From assembly GCF_004340905.1 (NCBI RefSeq), contig NZ_SLXD01000010.1:186001-250000 (forward strand): a stretch of DNA of 64,000 nucleotides. Direction: 5' to 3'. The stretch is from Rubrivivax gelatinosus (GTDB lineage: Bacteria; Pseudomonadota; Gammaproteobacteria; Burkholderiales; Burkholderiaceae_C). Positions 10,124 to 20,022 of the stretch are shown here, piece by piece; the first letter of the stretch is position 1; each line of letters starts with the position of its first letter. Below the pieces are notes generated by a model that was not told the DNA's origin, searched no databases, and saw only the letters and a program-made list of their open reading frames with translations. Both the position numbers and the translations under genes were made by a program.

Positions 10124-11160
10124 TGCAGGCTCCAGGGCAGGGTTTCGCCGGCACGCAGCGGCTTGATGGAGGCGTCGCCGAAGGGCAGCGCCTCGGGCAG
10201 CGCGAAAGGCTCGCGGCGCAGCGTCACGGTACCGGTGTTGCGCGGCAGGCCGTAGAAGTCGGGGCCGTTGAAGGCGGCGAAGGCTTCGAGCCTGTCCAGC
10301 GCGCCGGCCAGCTCGAAGGCCTCGGCGTACAGCGCCAGCGCCGCCGGCGCGGTGAAGCAGCCGGCGCCGCAGACCGACTGCTCCTTCAGCGCCGCGGCGT
10401 GCGGCGCGCTGTCGGTGCCGAGGAAGAACTTGCGGCTGCCCGAGGCCACCGCGGCCAGCAGCGCGTGGCGGTGCATGGCGCGCTTGAGCACCGGCAGACA
10501 GTAGTAGTGCGGACGCAGGCCGCCGACGAACAGCGCGTTGCGGTCGTACAGCAGGTGATGGGCGGTGACGGTCGCGGCGGTGAACTCGTCGGCGGCGGCC
10601 ACGTAGTCGGCCGCCTCCTTCGTCGTGATGTGCTCGAAGACGACCTTCAGCGCGGGGAAGTCGGCGCGCAGCGGGCGCATCACGCGCTCGATGAACACCG
10701 CCTCGCGGTCGAAGACGTCGACCTCGGGGTCGGTGACCTCGCCGTGCACCAGCAGCGGCAGGCCGGCACGCTGCATGGCCTCCAGCGTCGGGTAGCAGCG
10801 GCGCAGGTCGGTGACGCCGGCGTCGCTGTTGGTCGTCGCCCCGGCCGGGTAGAGCTTGAGCGCGACGACGCCGGCCGCCTTGGCGCGCACGATCTCGTCG
10901 GGCGGCGTGTTGTCGGTCAGGTACAGCGTCATCAGCGGCTCGAAGGCGCAGCCCTCGGGCCGCGCGGCGAGGATGCGCTCGCGGTAGGCCGTGGCCAGCG
11001 CCGCGGTGGTCACCGGCGGGCGCAGGTTGGGCATGACGATCGCCCGCGCGAACTCGCGCGCCGTGTACGGCAGCACGGCCGCCAGCGCCACGCCGTCGCG
11101 CAGGTGCAGGTGCCAGTCGTCGGGGCGGGTGATCGTCAGGGTGGTCGGCGCATCGCTCAT
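10120..11160 (-). CDS. pyrC: Dihydroorotase (class II)
   Basis: A zinc enzyme that cyclises carbamoyl-aspartate to dihydroorotate in pyrimidine synthesis. 346 residues, the usual length of the E. coli-type PyrC. The first two metal ligands are His17 and His19 in DWHLHLRDG. The carboxylated-lysine region is [13 protein letters not shown], with further ligands around VHGEV and FEHITTKEA, and the catalytic aspartate lies in GTDSAPH. It overlaps the gene upstream (GGDEF) and downstream (NYN) by 4 bases each. Confidence 0.96.
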   Translation of the reverse strand: MSDAPTTLTITRPDDWHLHLRDGVALAAVLPYTAREFARAIVMPNLRPPVTTAALATAYRERILAARPEGCAFEPLMTLYLTDNTPPDEIVRAKAAGVVALKLYPAGATTNSDAGVTDLRRCYPTLEAMQRAGLPLLVHGEVTDPEVDVFDREAVFIERVMRPLRADFPALKVVFEHITTKEAADYVAAADEFTAATVTAHHLLYDRNALFVGGLRPHYYCLPVLKRAMHRHALLAAVASGSRKFFLGTDSAPHAAALKEQSVCGAGCFTAPAALALYAEAFELAGALDRLEAFAAFNGPDFYGLPRNTGTVTLRREPFALPEALPFGDASIKPLRAGETLPWSLQ

Positions 11161-12329
11161 GGATGAATTGTCTCATCGGCCCCTGCGAGGGCGACCTGGT
11201 CGCGGCCGGCCCGCTTGGCGCGATACAGCGCGGTGTCGGCCGCACGGTAGAGCGCGTCGCCGTCGACCCGGCCCTGCGGACTGAGCGCGATGCCGGCCGA
11301 GAAGCTGACCCGGCAGGCGCAGCCGGACTCGGTGCACAGGCCCATCTCCAGACAGTCGCGGCGCAGATGCTCCAGCACGACCAGCGCCCCGGCGGCGTCG
11401 CTGTCGGGCAGCACCAGCGCGAACTCCTCGCCGCCCAGGCGCACGAACAGGTCGGACGCCCGCATGCGCGTACGCACCGTCCGGGCGAAGCGGCGCAGCA
11501 CCTCGTCGCCGAAGGCGTGGCCGTGTTCGTCGTTGACCTGCTTGAAGCGGTCCAGGTCGAGCAGCACGTAGGCGACGCCTTGACGCTCGCGCCGCGCGCG
11601 CAGCAGCGTGCGCTGCAGCAGCGGCCCGCCGGCCTGCCGGTTCAGCGCGCCGGTCAGGCCGTCGTGCGATGCCTGCCGCTCGAGCGAGCGTGTCGCGCGC
11701 TCGGTGCAGGCGAGCACGAAGCCGAAACCCGAGCCCAGCAGCGCCGCGTAGGCGGCCAGCGCGAGCAGGGTCTGCACCGGGTTGGGCTGCGACAGGTCGA
11801 CGTAGGCCGCGGGCTGCAGCAGCGCGTGCACGGTACGGATCAGCAGCGCCACGGCGACAAGCACCAGCATCAGGCCCACCGGGCGCAGCGCACGTTCGGC
11901 CCGGGCGCGGCTGCGCCAGACCAGCCAGCCCGCCCAGAGCAGCGGCAGCGCGGCGATCAGCGACTGGATCGGCATCCTCGTGGGCGTGGGCAGCAGCATC
12001 AGCGGCAGCATCGACAGCGCTGCGGCGACACCTCCCCAGCGCAGCGGCCCGGACGGCAGGCGCTCGTCGATGAAACGCTGCAGCGCGGTGACGAAGACGA
12101 ACTCGCCGTAGACGATGAGCGCGTTGCTGGCGGCAATCCAGCCCGGCCACGGCGCGGCCACGTCCACCAGCAGGAACAGGTAGCCGGCCAGCATCAGGCC
12201 GTTGCCCCAGCCCCAGCGGCGCAGCGACTCGCCGGACACCAGGCGGCGGCCGGCCGTCACCAGCAGCAGGCCGAGCATGGCGTAGCCGATCAGCAGCAGG
12301 ACGAAGATGGTCGGCTCGTGCAGGGTCAT
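11157..12329 (-). CDS. Membrane diguanylate cyclase (GGDEF), copy 1
   Basis: 390 residues: about six or seven membrane helices over residues 5-205, then a GGDEF domain making cyclic di-GMP from two GTP. The active site is GGEEF at 299-303. An RxxD inhibitory site (RASD) lies five residues before it, so product feedback is expected. The start at MTLHEP was chosen because the paralogue downstream begins MTLHPP. A 12-residue longer form would use another ATG. Its stop overlaps the pyrC start. Confidence 0.9.
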   Translation of the reverse strand: MTLHEPTIFVLLLIGYAMLGLLLVTAGRRLVSGESLRRWGWGNGLMLAGYLFLLVDVAAPWPGWIAASNALIVYGEFVFVTALQRFIDERLPSGPLRWGGVAAALSMLPLMLLPTPTRMPIQSLIAALPLLWAGWLVWRSRARAERALRPVGLMLVLVAVALLIRTVHALLQPAAYVDLSQPNPVQTLLALAAYAALLGSGFGFVLACTERATRSLERQASHDGLTGALNRQAGGPLLQRTLLRARRERQGVAYVLLDLDRFKQVNDEHGHAFGDEVLRRFARTVRTRMRASDLFVRLGGEEFALVLPDSDAAGALVVLEHLRRDCLEMGLCTESGCACRVSFSAGIALSPQGRVDGDALYRAADTALYRAKRAGRDQVALAGADETIHP

Positions 12330-12490
12330 CGCGGCACCCGCATCCACGGGCCGGGCCGACACCACGCGGCATCAGCTGCCGGGGGGACGGATGTCACAAG
12401 TTCGACAGGATCCCAGAAATCGCCAGAAACACCTTCGCCGAGCGCAAACCGCCTTCGATGGGCGCGCCGCGCCGCGTGGACTGCCGCACG

Positions 12491-12514
12491 GCCCGGCCGC
12501 TCTCGAGGCCGGGC
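12491..12514 (-). terminator. Possible hairpin terminator after GGDEF copy 2
   Basis: GCCCGGCC and GGCCGGGC form an 8-bp perfect stem with an 8-base loop, 9 bases past the end of the second GGDEF gene. There is no T tract, so termination is uncertain. Confidence 0.4.
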
Positions 12515-12522
12515 GCGGCGGC

Positions 12523-13689
12523 TCAGGTCTGCAGCACGGGCTGCGCGAGCACCGCGCGGTCGCGGCCGCCGTGTTTGGCCTCGTAGAGCGCGCGGTCGGC
12601 CTCGCGGTACAGCGCGTCGGCACCGACACGTCCGCAGGGGCTGAGCGAGATCCCGGCCGAGAACGTGACGGCGAAGGGACTGCCGTCGTCGGTCACCAGC
12701 CCCATCGCCCTGCAGGCCCGGCGCAGCTCGTCGAGCACACCCAGCGCACCGGCGGCGTCGCTGTCGGGCAGCACGAGCGCGAACTCCTCGCCGCCGCAAC
12801 GCGAGAACACGTCGGACGACCGCAGGCGTGCGGCGACGGTGTGCGCGAAACGGCGCAGCACCTCGTCGCCGAAGACGTGGCCGTGGCGGTCGTTGACCGA
12901 CTTGAAGCGGTCCAGGTCCAGCAGCACGTAGGCAACGGTCGTGCGCTCGCGGCGCGCCCGCTGCAACGCGTTGGCCAGCAGCAGTTCGGCGGGCTGGCGG
13001 TTCAGCGCCCCGGTGAGGTGGTCGTGCGACGCCAGGCGCTCGAGCGAACGCGTGGCGCGTTCGGTGCAGGCGAGCACGAAGCCGAAGCCCGAGCCGAGCA
13101 GTGCGATGAAACTCGTCAGCAACATCAGCGACTGCACGGTGTTCGGCAGCGTCAGGTCGACGTAGTAGGCCGGATGCAGCGCCGCGTGCACGCCGCGCGC
13201 CAGCAGCGCGAGCGCGATCATCGCCAGGCCGGCGCCGACCGGCCACAACGAGCGCTCGACGCGGTGGCGCGCACGCCAGACCAGCCAGGCGCCCCACAGC
13301 GCCGGCAGCGGCGTCAGGACCGAGGCGATGAACACGCGCGTGGGCGTGTCGAACAGAGCCATCGGCAGCATCGCGGCGACGCAGAAGGCGCACACCCAGC
13401 GCACCCCGCGCGGCAGCGGCCGGTCGTCGATGAACTGCTGCAGCGCCGCGACGTAGGCGCACTCGCCGAGCAGGATCAGGCCGTTGCCGGCGATCACCGA
13501 GACCGGCAGCGGCACCACGATGCGAGCGAGCAGCATCAGGTGCCCGAGCAGCAGCAGCGTGTTGCCCCAGCTCCAGCGCCGCAGCGCCTGCTCCTCGAGC
13601 AGCCGACGGCGCACCATCGCCAGCTGCAGGCCCAGCATGGCGTAGCCCAGCAGCAGCAGGACGAGGATGGTCGGCGGGTGCAGCGTCAT
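12523..13689 (-). CDS. Membrane diguanylate cyclase (GGDEF), copy 2
   Basis: 388 residues with the same plan as the neighbouring copy: a multi-helix N-terminal sensor and a GGDEF domain with GGEEF at 299-303, again preceded by an RxxD I-site (RSSD). The two proteins share the start MTLH.PTI.VLLL.GYAMLGL, the segment [19 protein letters not shown] and the whole catalytic domain, so they are tandem duplicates. Sensor regions have diverged (for example around residues 60-180), which suggests different input signals. 193 bases separate the copies. Confidence 0.9.
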   Translation of the reverse strand: MTLHPPTILVLLLLGYAMLGLQLAMVRRRLLEEQALRRWSWGNTLLLLGHLMLLARIVVPLPVSVIAGNGLILLGECAYVAALQQFIDDRPLPRGVRWVCAFCVAAMLPMALFDTPTRVFIASVLTPLPALWGAWLVWRARHRVERSLWPVGAGLAMIALALLARGVHAALHPAYYVDLTLPNTVQSLMLLTSFIALLGSGFGFVLACTERATRSLERLASHDHLTGALNRQPAELLLANALQRARRERTTVAYVLLDLDRFKSVNDRHGHVFGDEVLRRFAHTVAARLRSSDVFSRCGGEEFALVLPDSDAAGALGVLDELRRACRAMGLVTDDGSPFAVTFSAGISLSPCGRVGADALYREADRALYEAKHGGRDRAVLAQPVLQT

Positions 13690-13766
13690 GTGACGGGGGC
13701 CCGCGCACCCGGGCGGGAAGGGTCAGGAGGGCACGCCGCGGACGGCGGCCGCCGGCGTGCCGTGGC

Positions 13767-13914
13767 GGCTCAGCCCTCGCGCGTGAAATCGCGCTCGGGC
13801 CTGAGCCTGGCGTGCACGGCCTTCCGGCCTTGCATGTCCCGGCTCAGCCCTCGCGCGTGAAATCGCGCTCGGGCCTGAGCCTGGCGCGCACGGCCTTGCG
13901 GCCCTGCACGTCCC
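13767..13914. repeat. Two tandem copies of a 74-bp repeat
   Basis: Copies at 13767-13840 and 13841-13914 differ at four positions; the first six bases recur at 13915, overlapping the gltL stop. Each copy contains GGCCTTGCGGCC or its variant, a small hairpin. The period (74) is not a multiple of three, so it is not a protein repeat. The array fills most of the 228-base gap between gltL and the GGDEF gene, where it may act as a terminator or attenuator. Confidence 0.85.
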
Positions 13915-13917
13915 GGC

Positions 13918-14652
13918 TCAGTGCGAGAGGATCTTCGATAGGAAGTCCTTGGCGCGCGCAGAACGTGCGTCGGGGTCGCCGAAGAAGTCGGCCTTCGTGC
14001 AGTCCTCCACGATCTTGCCGTGGTCCATGAAGATCACGCGGTGGCTGACCTTCTTGGCGAAGCCCATCTCGTGGGTCACGCACATCATCGTCATGCCCTC
14101 GTTGGCCAGCTGCACCATGACGTCGAGCACCTCGCCGACCATTTCCGGGTCGAGCGCCGAGGTCGGCTCGTCGAAGAGCATCACGATCGGGTCCATCGAC
14201 AGCGCGCGCGCGATCGCCACACGCTGCTGCTGGCCGCCGGACAGCTGGCCGGGGTACTTGTCCTTGTGCACCGTCAGCCCGACCCGCTCGAGCATCTTCA
14301 GCCCACGCGCCTTGGCTTCGTCGACCGAGCGGCCGAGCACCTTGATCTGCGCCAGCGTCAGGTTCTCGGTCACCGACAGGTGCGGGAAGAGCTCGAAGTG
14401 CTGGAACACCATGCCCACGCGTGCACGCAGCTTGGGCAGGTTGGTCTTGGGGTCGCTCAGGCTGATGCCGTCGACGACGATGTCGCCCTTCTGGAAGGGC
14501 TCGAGCGCGTTGACGGTCTTGATCAGCGTGCTCTTGCCCGAGCCCGACGGCCCGCAGACGACGACGACCTCGCCCTTCTTGATGGCCGTGGTGCAGTCGG
14601 TCAGCACCTGGAAGCTGCCGTACCACTTGCTGACGTTATCGATCTGAATCAT
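13918..14652 (-). CDS. gltL: Glutamate/aspartate ABC transporter, ATP-binding protein
   Basis: 244 residues, the usual size for polar amino-acid ABC ATPases. Walker A GPSGSGKS is at 34-41, the signature is LSGGQQQR, Walker B is [12 protein letters not shown], and the switch histidine is in CVTHEMGFA. It energises uptake through GltJ/GltK. The ATG at 14652 was taken because [17 protein letters not shown] is the standard N-terminus; the longer open frame runs into gltK. Last gene of gltI-J-K-L, 11 bases after gltK. Confidence 0.93.
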   Translation of the reverse strand: MIQIDNVSKWYGSFQVLTDCTTAIKKGEVVVVCGPSGSGKSTLIKTVNALEPFQKGDIVVDGISLSDPKTNLPKLRARVGMVFQHFELFPHLSVTENLTLAQIKVLGRSVDEAKARGLKMLERVGLTVHKDKYPGQLSGGQQQRVAIARALSMDPIVMLFDEPTSALDPEMVGEVLDVMVQLANEGMTMMCVTHEMGFAKKVSHRVIFMDHGKIVEDCTKADFFGDPDARSARAKDFLSKILSH

Positions 14653-14663
14653 TCGGGAGATCC

Positions 14664-15329
14664 TCAGCGGATGATGGCGATCCGCGCCTGCAGCCGCCGC
14701 ACGAGCATCGACAGGCCGAAGCAGATCACGAAGTAGACGACGGCGGCGACGAGATAGGTCTCGACCGGCCGGTTGAAGTTCTTGCCGGCGATCTCGAAGC
14801 CCTTGAGCAGGTCGTAGGCGCCGATCGCGTAGACCAGCGAGGTGTCCTGGAAGAGGATGATGGTCTGCGTCAGCAGCACCGGCAGCATGTTGCGGAAGGC
14901 CTGCGGCAGCACCACGAGCTGCATCGTCTGGCGATAGCTCATGCCCATCGCGTAGCCGGCGTAGACCTGGCCCTTGGGCACGCTCTGGATGCCCGCGCGC
15001 ATGATCTCCGAGTAGTACGCGGCCTCGAACAGCGTGAAGGTCACGAAGGCCGAGAGCTCGGCGCCCATCGGCCGGCCCAGCAGCAGCGGGATCAGCAGGA
15101 AGAACCACAGGATCACCATGACCAGCGGGATGCTGCGCATGGTGTTGACGTAGGCCGCCGCCGGCGTCACCAGCCAGGGCTTGCCCGACAGGCGCATCAG
15201 CGCCAGCAGCGTGCCCAGCACGATGCCGCCGATCATCGCCACCACCGTCAGCTGCAGCGAGAACAGCAGCCCCTTGACGATGAAGCCCGAGATGACGTCG
15301 GCACTGAAGAAGCTGAAGTCGAGATTCAT
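14664..15329 (-). CDS. gltK: Glutamate/aspartate ABC transporter, permease GltK
   Basis: 221-residue inner-membrane permease of the His/Glu/Gln family with about five helices and the EAA loop ([21 protein letters not shown]), which contacts the ATPase. Forms the membrane channel with GltJ. It follows gltJ by 4 bases. Confidence 0.92.
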   Translation of the reverse strand: MNLDFSFFSADVISGFIVKGLLFSLQLTVVAMIGGIVLGTLLALMRLSGKPWLVTPAAAYVNTMRSIPLVMVILWFFLLIPLLLGRPMGAELSAFVTFTLFEAAYYSEIMRAGIQSVPKGQVYAGYAMGMSYRQTMQLVVLPQAFRNMLPVLLTQTIILFQDTSLVYAIGAYDLLKGFEIAGKNFNRPVETYLVAAVVYFVICFGLSMLVRRLQARIAIIR

Positions 15330-15333
15330 CGCT

Positions 15334-16071
15334 TCACTTCCCGCCGATCATGCCCGGCACGCGGACACGGTTCTCGATGAACAGCGCCACGCGGTTGATC
15401 GCGAACGCCGAGAAAAAGTACAGCACCGTCACCGCGAGGTACATCTCGATGTTGCGCGAGGTCTCCTCGCCGGCCTGCAGCGCGAACATCGTCAGCTCGG
15501 CGATGCTGACCGCGAAGGCCACCGACGAGTTCTTGATGATGTTCATCGCCTCGCTGGTCAGCGGCGGCACGATGATCCGGAAGGCCATCGGCAGCAGCAC
15601 GTAGCGGTAGGTCTGCGGCAGCGTCAGCCCCATCGCGAGGCCCGCGTAGCGCTGGCCGCGCGGCAGGCTCTGGATGCCCGCCCTCACCTGCTCGGAAATA
15701 CGCGCCGAGGTGAAGAAACCGAGCGCGAAGACCACCAGCACGAAGCTCGGGAAGGCCTGCAGCGGCTTGAACAGCGACGGCAGCACGTGGTACCAGAGGA
15801 AGATCTGCACCAGCAGCGGAATGTTGCGGAACAGCTCGGTCCAGGCGTTGCCGAACCACACGAGCCGACGGTCGGGCGTCGTGCGCAGGATGCCCATCAG
15901 CGAGCCGAAGACCAGCGCCACCACCAGCGCCAGCGCCGACACCGACAGCGTCCAGCCCCAGGCCGACATGAGCCAGTTCAGGTAGGTGATGTCGCCGCCG
16001 CGGCCGAAGCAGCCGGGCAGCACTTCGCCGGTGACGGTCTCGGTGCAGAAGATCTGCCAGTCCCAGGTCAC
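15334..16071 (-). CDS. gltJ: Glutamate/aspartate ABC transporter, permease GltJ
   Basis: 245-residue permease, partner of GltK, with the EAA loop ISEQVRAGIQSLPRGQRYAG. It begins with GTG (GTG ACC TGG GAC) preceded by a GGAGAGC ribosome site. The periplasmic insertion between the first helices (about residues 12-30) is typical for GltJ, which separates it from GltK. It lies 66 bases after gltI. Confidence 0.92.
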   Translation of the reverse strand: MTWDWQIFCTETVTGEVLPGCFGRGGDITYLNWLMSAWGWTLSVSALALVVALVFGSLMGILRTTPDRRLVWFGNAWTELFRNIPLLVQIFLWYHVLPSLFKPLQAFPSFVLVVFALGFFTSARISEQVRAGIQSLPRGQRYAGLAMGLTLPQTYRYVLLPMAFRIIVPPLTSEAMNIIKNSSVAFAVSIAELTMFALQAGEETSRNIEMYLAVTVLYFFSAFAINRVALFIENRVRVPGMIGGK

Positions 16072-16137
16072 GCGCTCTCCTCGAAGACGAAACGAGGGCC
16101 CGCCCCGAGACGGGAGCGGGCCCGGCGCTCAGCGCGT

Positions 16138-17025
16138 TCAGCGCTTCGCGTACTCTTCCATCGGCTTGTCGTTGGGGGTCGCCCACGCGGCCTTGGTGGC
16201 GTCGTTGAGCGGCATGCCGATCTTGGCGTTGGTCGGCGGGATCGGCTGCAGGAACCACTTGTCGTAGGTCTTGGCCAGTTCGCCGCTCTTGATCTGCGCC
16301 TTGATGCTCTCGTCGACGGCGGCCTTGAAGGCCGGGTCGTCCTTGCGCAGCATGATCGCGATCGGCTCGACCGACAGCACCTCGCCGACGATCTTGAAGC
16401 CGGCCGGGTTCTTCGAAGTGGCGATGTTCTTGGCCAGGATCGAGCCGTCCATCACGAAGGCGTCGGCGCGGCCCGACTCGAGCAGCAGGAAGCTGTCGGC
16501 GTGGTCCTTGCCGTAGACCTCCTTGAAGTCGACGCCGTTGGCGCGCTCGTGCTTGCGCAGCGTCTGCACCGAGGTCGTGCCGGTGGTCGTGGCGACGGTC
16601 TTGCCGGTCAGCTGGCCGATCGTGCTGATGCCCGAGTCGGCCTTGACGGCGATGCGCACCTCCTCGACGTAGGTCGTGACGGCGAAGGCCACGTCCTTCT
16701 GGCGCGCGACGTTGTTCGTCGTCGAGCCGCACTCGATGTCGACGGTGCCGTTCTGCACCAGCGGGATGCGGTTCTGCGAGGTGACCGGCTGGTACTTGAT
16801 CGTCAGGCTGGACAGGCCCAGCTTCTTGCGGACGTCCGAGAGAACCTTCTGGCACACGTCGATGTGATAGCCGACGAACTTGCCGTCGCCCAGCGTGTAC
16901 GACAGCCCGGAGGACTCGCGCACGCCCATCGTGACCGTGCCGGTCTCCTTGATCTTGGACAGCGTATCGGCCTGGACTGCACCGACGGCCAGCAGCGTGG
17001 CTGCAGCCAGCAACGTCTTCTTCAT
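16138..17025 (-). CDS. gltI: Glutamate/aspartate-binding periplasmic protein
   Basis: 295 residues, with a Sec signal peptide (MKKTLLAAATLLAVGAVQA, cleaved before DTLSK). A class 3 solute-binding protein that delivers glutamate/aspartate to GltJK. Ligand-site words SGLSYTLGDGKFVGYHIDVC and CGSTTNN are in place. First gene of the operon and hence likely the most highly made; GAAGGAGAG precedes the ATG. Confidence 0.92.
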   Translation of the reverse strand: MKKTLLAAATLLAVGAVQADTLSKIKETGTVTMGVRESSGLSYTLGDGKFVGYHIDVCQKVLSDVRKKLGLSSLTIKYQPVTSQNRIPLVQNGTVDIECGSTTNNVARQKDVAFAVTTYVEEVRIAVKADSGISTIGQLTGKTVATTTGTTSVQTLRKHERANGVDFKEVYGKDHADSFLLLESGRADAFVMDGSILAKNIATSKNPAGFKIVGEVLSVEPIAIMLRKDDPAFKAAVDESIKAQIKSGELAKTYDKWFLQPIPPTNAKIGMPLNDATKAAWATPNDKPMEEYAKR

Positions 17026-17087
17026 GAACTCTCCTTCGCAGTGGGAAGCAGGGGAAAGGCGGAACTGCTCATTTTAGGGATGACAAA

Positions 17088-17105
17088 CGGGCGCCGAAGC
17101 GCCCG
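17088..17105 (-). terminator. UUCG-loop terminator after the LysR gene
   Basis: CGGGCGC and GCGCCCG enclose the tetraloop UUCG when read on the minus strand, followed by GTTTGT. It lies about 50 bases past the LysR stop and before the gltI promoter region, so it probably separates the two transcripts. Confidence 0.65.
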
Positions 17106-17154
17106 CCCCCTGGGAATGCAGGAAACGGGCCATCGAGGGCTCGATCGTGATGCG

Positions 17155-18063
17155 TCAGCCACGCCGCAGGAAGTCCCACAGCGCCTGCACGCCGGGTTTC
17201 GGATGGCGCACGAACTCGGGCCGCTCGCGGTAGATGCGCACGTCCATCGTCAGCTCGAAGGCCCCCGGCGGCGCGGCCGCCACCAGGCGCCGCGCCTCGA
17301 GTTCCTTGCGCACCGAACTCGCCGGCAGGAAGGCCAGGCCGTGGCCTTCGAGCGCCATCGCCTTCAGGCCCTCGGCCATGTCGGTGACGTAGATCGGCTC
17401 GAGCTGCGCCGGCACCGGCGCCTGCTTCAGGATCAGCTCGACGAGGCGCGCCATGTAGGCCCCCGAGGCGTAGTTGAGCCAGGGCACGCGCTCGTGGCCG
17501 GGCAGGCGGAACAGCGGCTGGCCGTCGGCGTCGGGCTTGGCGTAGGCGGCCAGCGTCTCGGTGCCCAGGCTCAGCATCTCGTAGCGGTCGGTGGACAGCT
17601 GCAGCGGCTGCGACGGGTGGTGGTAGGCGATCAGCAGGTCGCAGCCGCCTTCGGTCAGGCGCAGCACCGCGTCGTGCACGTTCAGGCCGGTGAGCCGGCT
17701 CTTGATGTTGCCGAAGCGCTGGCGCAGGTCCATCAGCCAGTGCGGGAAGAAGGTGAAGGCCAGCGTGTGCGGCGCCGCGAACTCGATCATGTCCAGGCCC
17801 GCGGCCTGGTACGACCGCATCATGTTGCGCGCCGAGGCCAGCGAGCCCAGGATCTCCAGCGACTGGGCGTGGAAGGTCTCGCCGGCGGGCGTGAGCCGTG
17901 TCGGGTACGACGAACGGTCGACGAGGTCGATGCCGGCCCAGGCCTCCAGCGCCTGGATGCGGCGCGAGAACGCCGGCTGCGTGACGTGGCGCAGCTGCGC
18001 CGAACGCGAGAAGCTGCGGGTCTCGGCGAGGCTCACGAAGTCCTCGAGCCACTTGGTTTCCAT
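17155..18063 (-). CDS. LysR-type regulator, HypT (YjiE)-like
   Basis: 302 residues: N-terminal winged helix (METKWLEDFVSLAETRSFSRSAQLRHVTQPAFSRR pattern, helix-turn-helix about 18-40) and a C-terminal effector domain. The opening METKWLEDF and the block WLNYASGAYMARL resemble E. coli HypT/YjiE, which responds to hypochlorite through methionine oxidation. That functional transfer is inference. It sits between gltI and an Atm1-type exporter gene, in the same direction; its targets cannot be read from the sequence. Confidence 0.85.
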   Translation of the reverse strand: METKWLEDFVSLAETRSFSRSAQLRHVTQPAFSRRIQALEAWAGIDLVDRSSYPTRLTPAGETFHAQSLEILGSLASARNMMRSYQAAGLDMIEFAAPHTLAFTFFPHWLMDLRQRFGNIKSRLTGLNVHDAVLRLTEGGCDLLIAYHHPSQPLQLSTDRYEMLSLGTETLAAYAKPDADGQPLFRLPGHERVPWLNYASGAYMARLVELILKQAPVPAQLEPIYVTDMAEGLKAMALEGHGLAFLPASSVRKELEARRLVAAAPPGAFELTMDVRIYRERPEFVRHPKPGVQALWDFLRRG

Positions 18064-18087
18064 CGGGCCAGTGTATGCAGTGCGGCG

Positions 18088-19929
18088 TCAGGCGCCGGCC
18101 GGTGCTTCGGCGTCGTCGCGCGCGGCCTGCTGCAGCCGCCACATCTCGGCGTAGCGGCCGTCGCGCGCCAGCAGCTCGGCGTGGGCCCCGCGCTCGACGA
18201 CGCGGCCGTGGTCGAGCACGACGATCTCGTGCGCGTCGACCACCGTCGACAGCCGGTGGGCGATGACCAGCGCGGTCTTGCCCTGCGCCGCGCTCTTCAG
18301 CTCGGCCTGGATCGCGCGTTCGTTGGCCGAGTCCAGCGCCGAGGTCGCCTCGTCGAAGATCAGGATCGGCGGGTTCTTCAGCAGCGTGCGCGCGATCGCC
18401 ACGCGCTGCTTCTCGCCGCCGGAGAGCTTCAGCCCGCGTTCGCCGACCATCGTCTCGTAGCCCTGGGGCGTGGCGGCGATGAAGTCGTGGATGTGCGCCG
18501 ACTTCGCCGCCGCCTCGACCTCCGCACGCGTGGCGCCGGGGCGGCCGTAGGCAATGTTGAACTCGACGGTGTCGTTGAACAGCACCGTGTCCTGCGGGAC
18601 GATGCCGATCGCGCGGCGCAGGCTCTGCTGGGTGACGGCGCGGATGTCCTGGCCGTCGACCGTGATGCGCCCGCCGGTGACGTCGTAGAAGCGGTAGAGC
18701 AGCCGCGCCAGCGTCGACTTGCCGGCGCCCGAGGCACCGACCACGGCCACCGTGCGCCCGGCCGGGATCTCGAAGCTGACGCCGTGCAGGATGGGCCGCG
18801 CCGGGTCGTAGGCGAAGTCCACGCCCTCGAAGCGCACCGTGCCGGTGGCGACCTTCAGCTCGGCGGCACCGGGTGCGTCGGCGACCTCGCGCTCGCGCTC
18901 GAGCAGGTTGAACATCTTGTCCAGGTCGGTCAGCGCCTGCTTGATCTCGCGGTAGATCACGCCGAGGAAGTTCAGCGGGATGTACAGCTGGATCATGAAG
19001 GCGTTGATCATCACCAGGTCGCCCAGCGTCAGCCGGCCCTCGGCGACGCCGACGGTGGCGCGCCACAGGATGCCCACCAGCGCCGCGGCGATGATCAGCT
19101 GCTGCCCGGTGTTGAGCAGGCTCAGCGTGCCCTGGCTCTTGATCTTGGCGCGCTGCAGCCGCTCCAGGCTCTCGTCGTAGCGCCGGGCCTCGAAGTCCTC
19201 GTTGTTGAAGTACTTGACGGTCTCGTAGTTCAGCAGCGCGTCGATCGCACGCGAGTGCGCGCTCGAGTCCAGCTCGTTCATCTGGCGCCGGAACTGGGTG
19301 CGCCACTCGGTGACGACGATCGTGAAGACGATGTAGAACAGCAGCGCGCCGGCGGTGATCCAGGCGAACCAGGCGTCGAACTTGAGCGCCAGCAGCCCGA
19401 GCACCAGGCCGACCTCGATCAGCGTCGGCAGGATGCTGTAGAGCGAGTACGAGATCAGCGCCTGCACCGCACGCGTGCCGCGCTCGATGTCGCGGGTCAT
19501 GCCGCCGGTCTGGCGTTCCAGGTGGAAACGCATCGACAGCGCGTGCAGGTGGCGGAACACCTTCAGCGAGATGCTGCGCGAGGCGCCTTCGGTGGCCCGC
19601 GCGAAGATCAGCTCGCGCAGCTCGGTGAACACCGAGGTCGACAGGCGCAGCGCGCCGTAGGCGACGATCAGCCCCACCGGCACGACGAGCAGCGCCATCG
19701 TGTCGCCGGGCTTGATCGACATCGCGTCGACCAGCTCCTTGAGCAGCACCGGCACGCCGACGTTGGCGACCTTGGCCGCGACCAGGCAGGCCAGCGCGAT
19801 CGACACCCGCCAGCGGTAGACCCAGAGGAAGGGCAGCAGGCGCGAGAGCGTCTTCCAGTCCGAGCGCGGCGCGCCCGGTTCGGACGCGGGCGCCGGAGGG
19901 ACACGCAGGGAACGGGAGGCGGAACGCAT
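18088..19929 (-). CDS. Atm1/ABCB7-type ABC exporter (fused permease-ATPase)
   Basis: 613 residues: six membrane helices (about 30-330) and an ATPase domain with Walker A GASGAGKS, signature LSGGEKQR, Walker B ILIFDEATSALD and the H-loop IAHRLST. The core block DIERGTRAVQALISYSLYSILPTLIEVGL is typical of the ATM1/heavy-metal-tolerance subgroup, which exports glutathione-linked sulfur or metal conjugates. A half-transporter that works as a homodimer. It is 24 bases upstream of the LysR gene and may be co-transcribed with it. Confidence 0.9.
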   Translation of the reverse strand: MRSASRSLRVPPAPASEPGAPRSDWKTLSRLLPFLWVYRWRVSIALACLVAAKVANVGVPVLLKELVDAMSIKPGDTMALLVVPVGLIVAYGALRLSTSVFTELRELIFARATEGASRSISLKVFRHLHALSMRFHLERQTGGMTRDIERGTRAVQALISYSLYSILPTLIEVGLVLGLLALKFDAWFAWITAGALLFYIVFTIVVTEWRTQFRRQMNELDSSAHSRAIDALLNYETVKYFNNEDFEARRYDESLERLQRAKIKSQGTLSLLNTGQQLIIAAALVGILWRATVGVAEGRLTLGDLVMINAFMIQLYIPLNFLGVIYREIKQALTDLDKMFNLLEREREVADAPGAAELKVATGTVRFEGVDFAYDPARPILHGVSFEIPAGRTVAVVGASGAGKSTLARLLYRFYDVTGGRITVDGQDIRAVTQQSLRRAIGIVPQDTVLFNDTVEFNIAYGRPGATRAEVEAAAKSAHIHDFIAATPQGYETMVGERGLKLSGGEKQRVAIARTLLKNPPILIFDEATSALDSANERAIQAELKSAAQGKTALVIAHRLSTVVDAHEIVVLDHGRVVERGAHAELLARDGRYAEMWRLQQAARDDAEAPAGA

Positions 19930-20022
19930 GGGCCGGCATTGTCACCGTGCGGCCGCGGCGGCGCTGGCGACGGCGCGGCAGGCCACAATGCCGGCCGTCG
20001 ACTTTCCTGGAGCCCGTCCCGT

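Noticed and set aside
13844..14626. Alternative frame over gltL with the 74-bp repeat as its tail
   Set aside because: Out-of-frame shadow of gltL; the true stop is at 13918.
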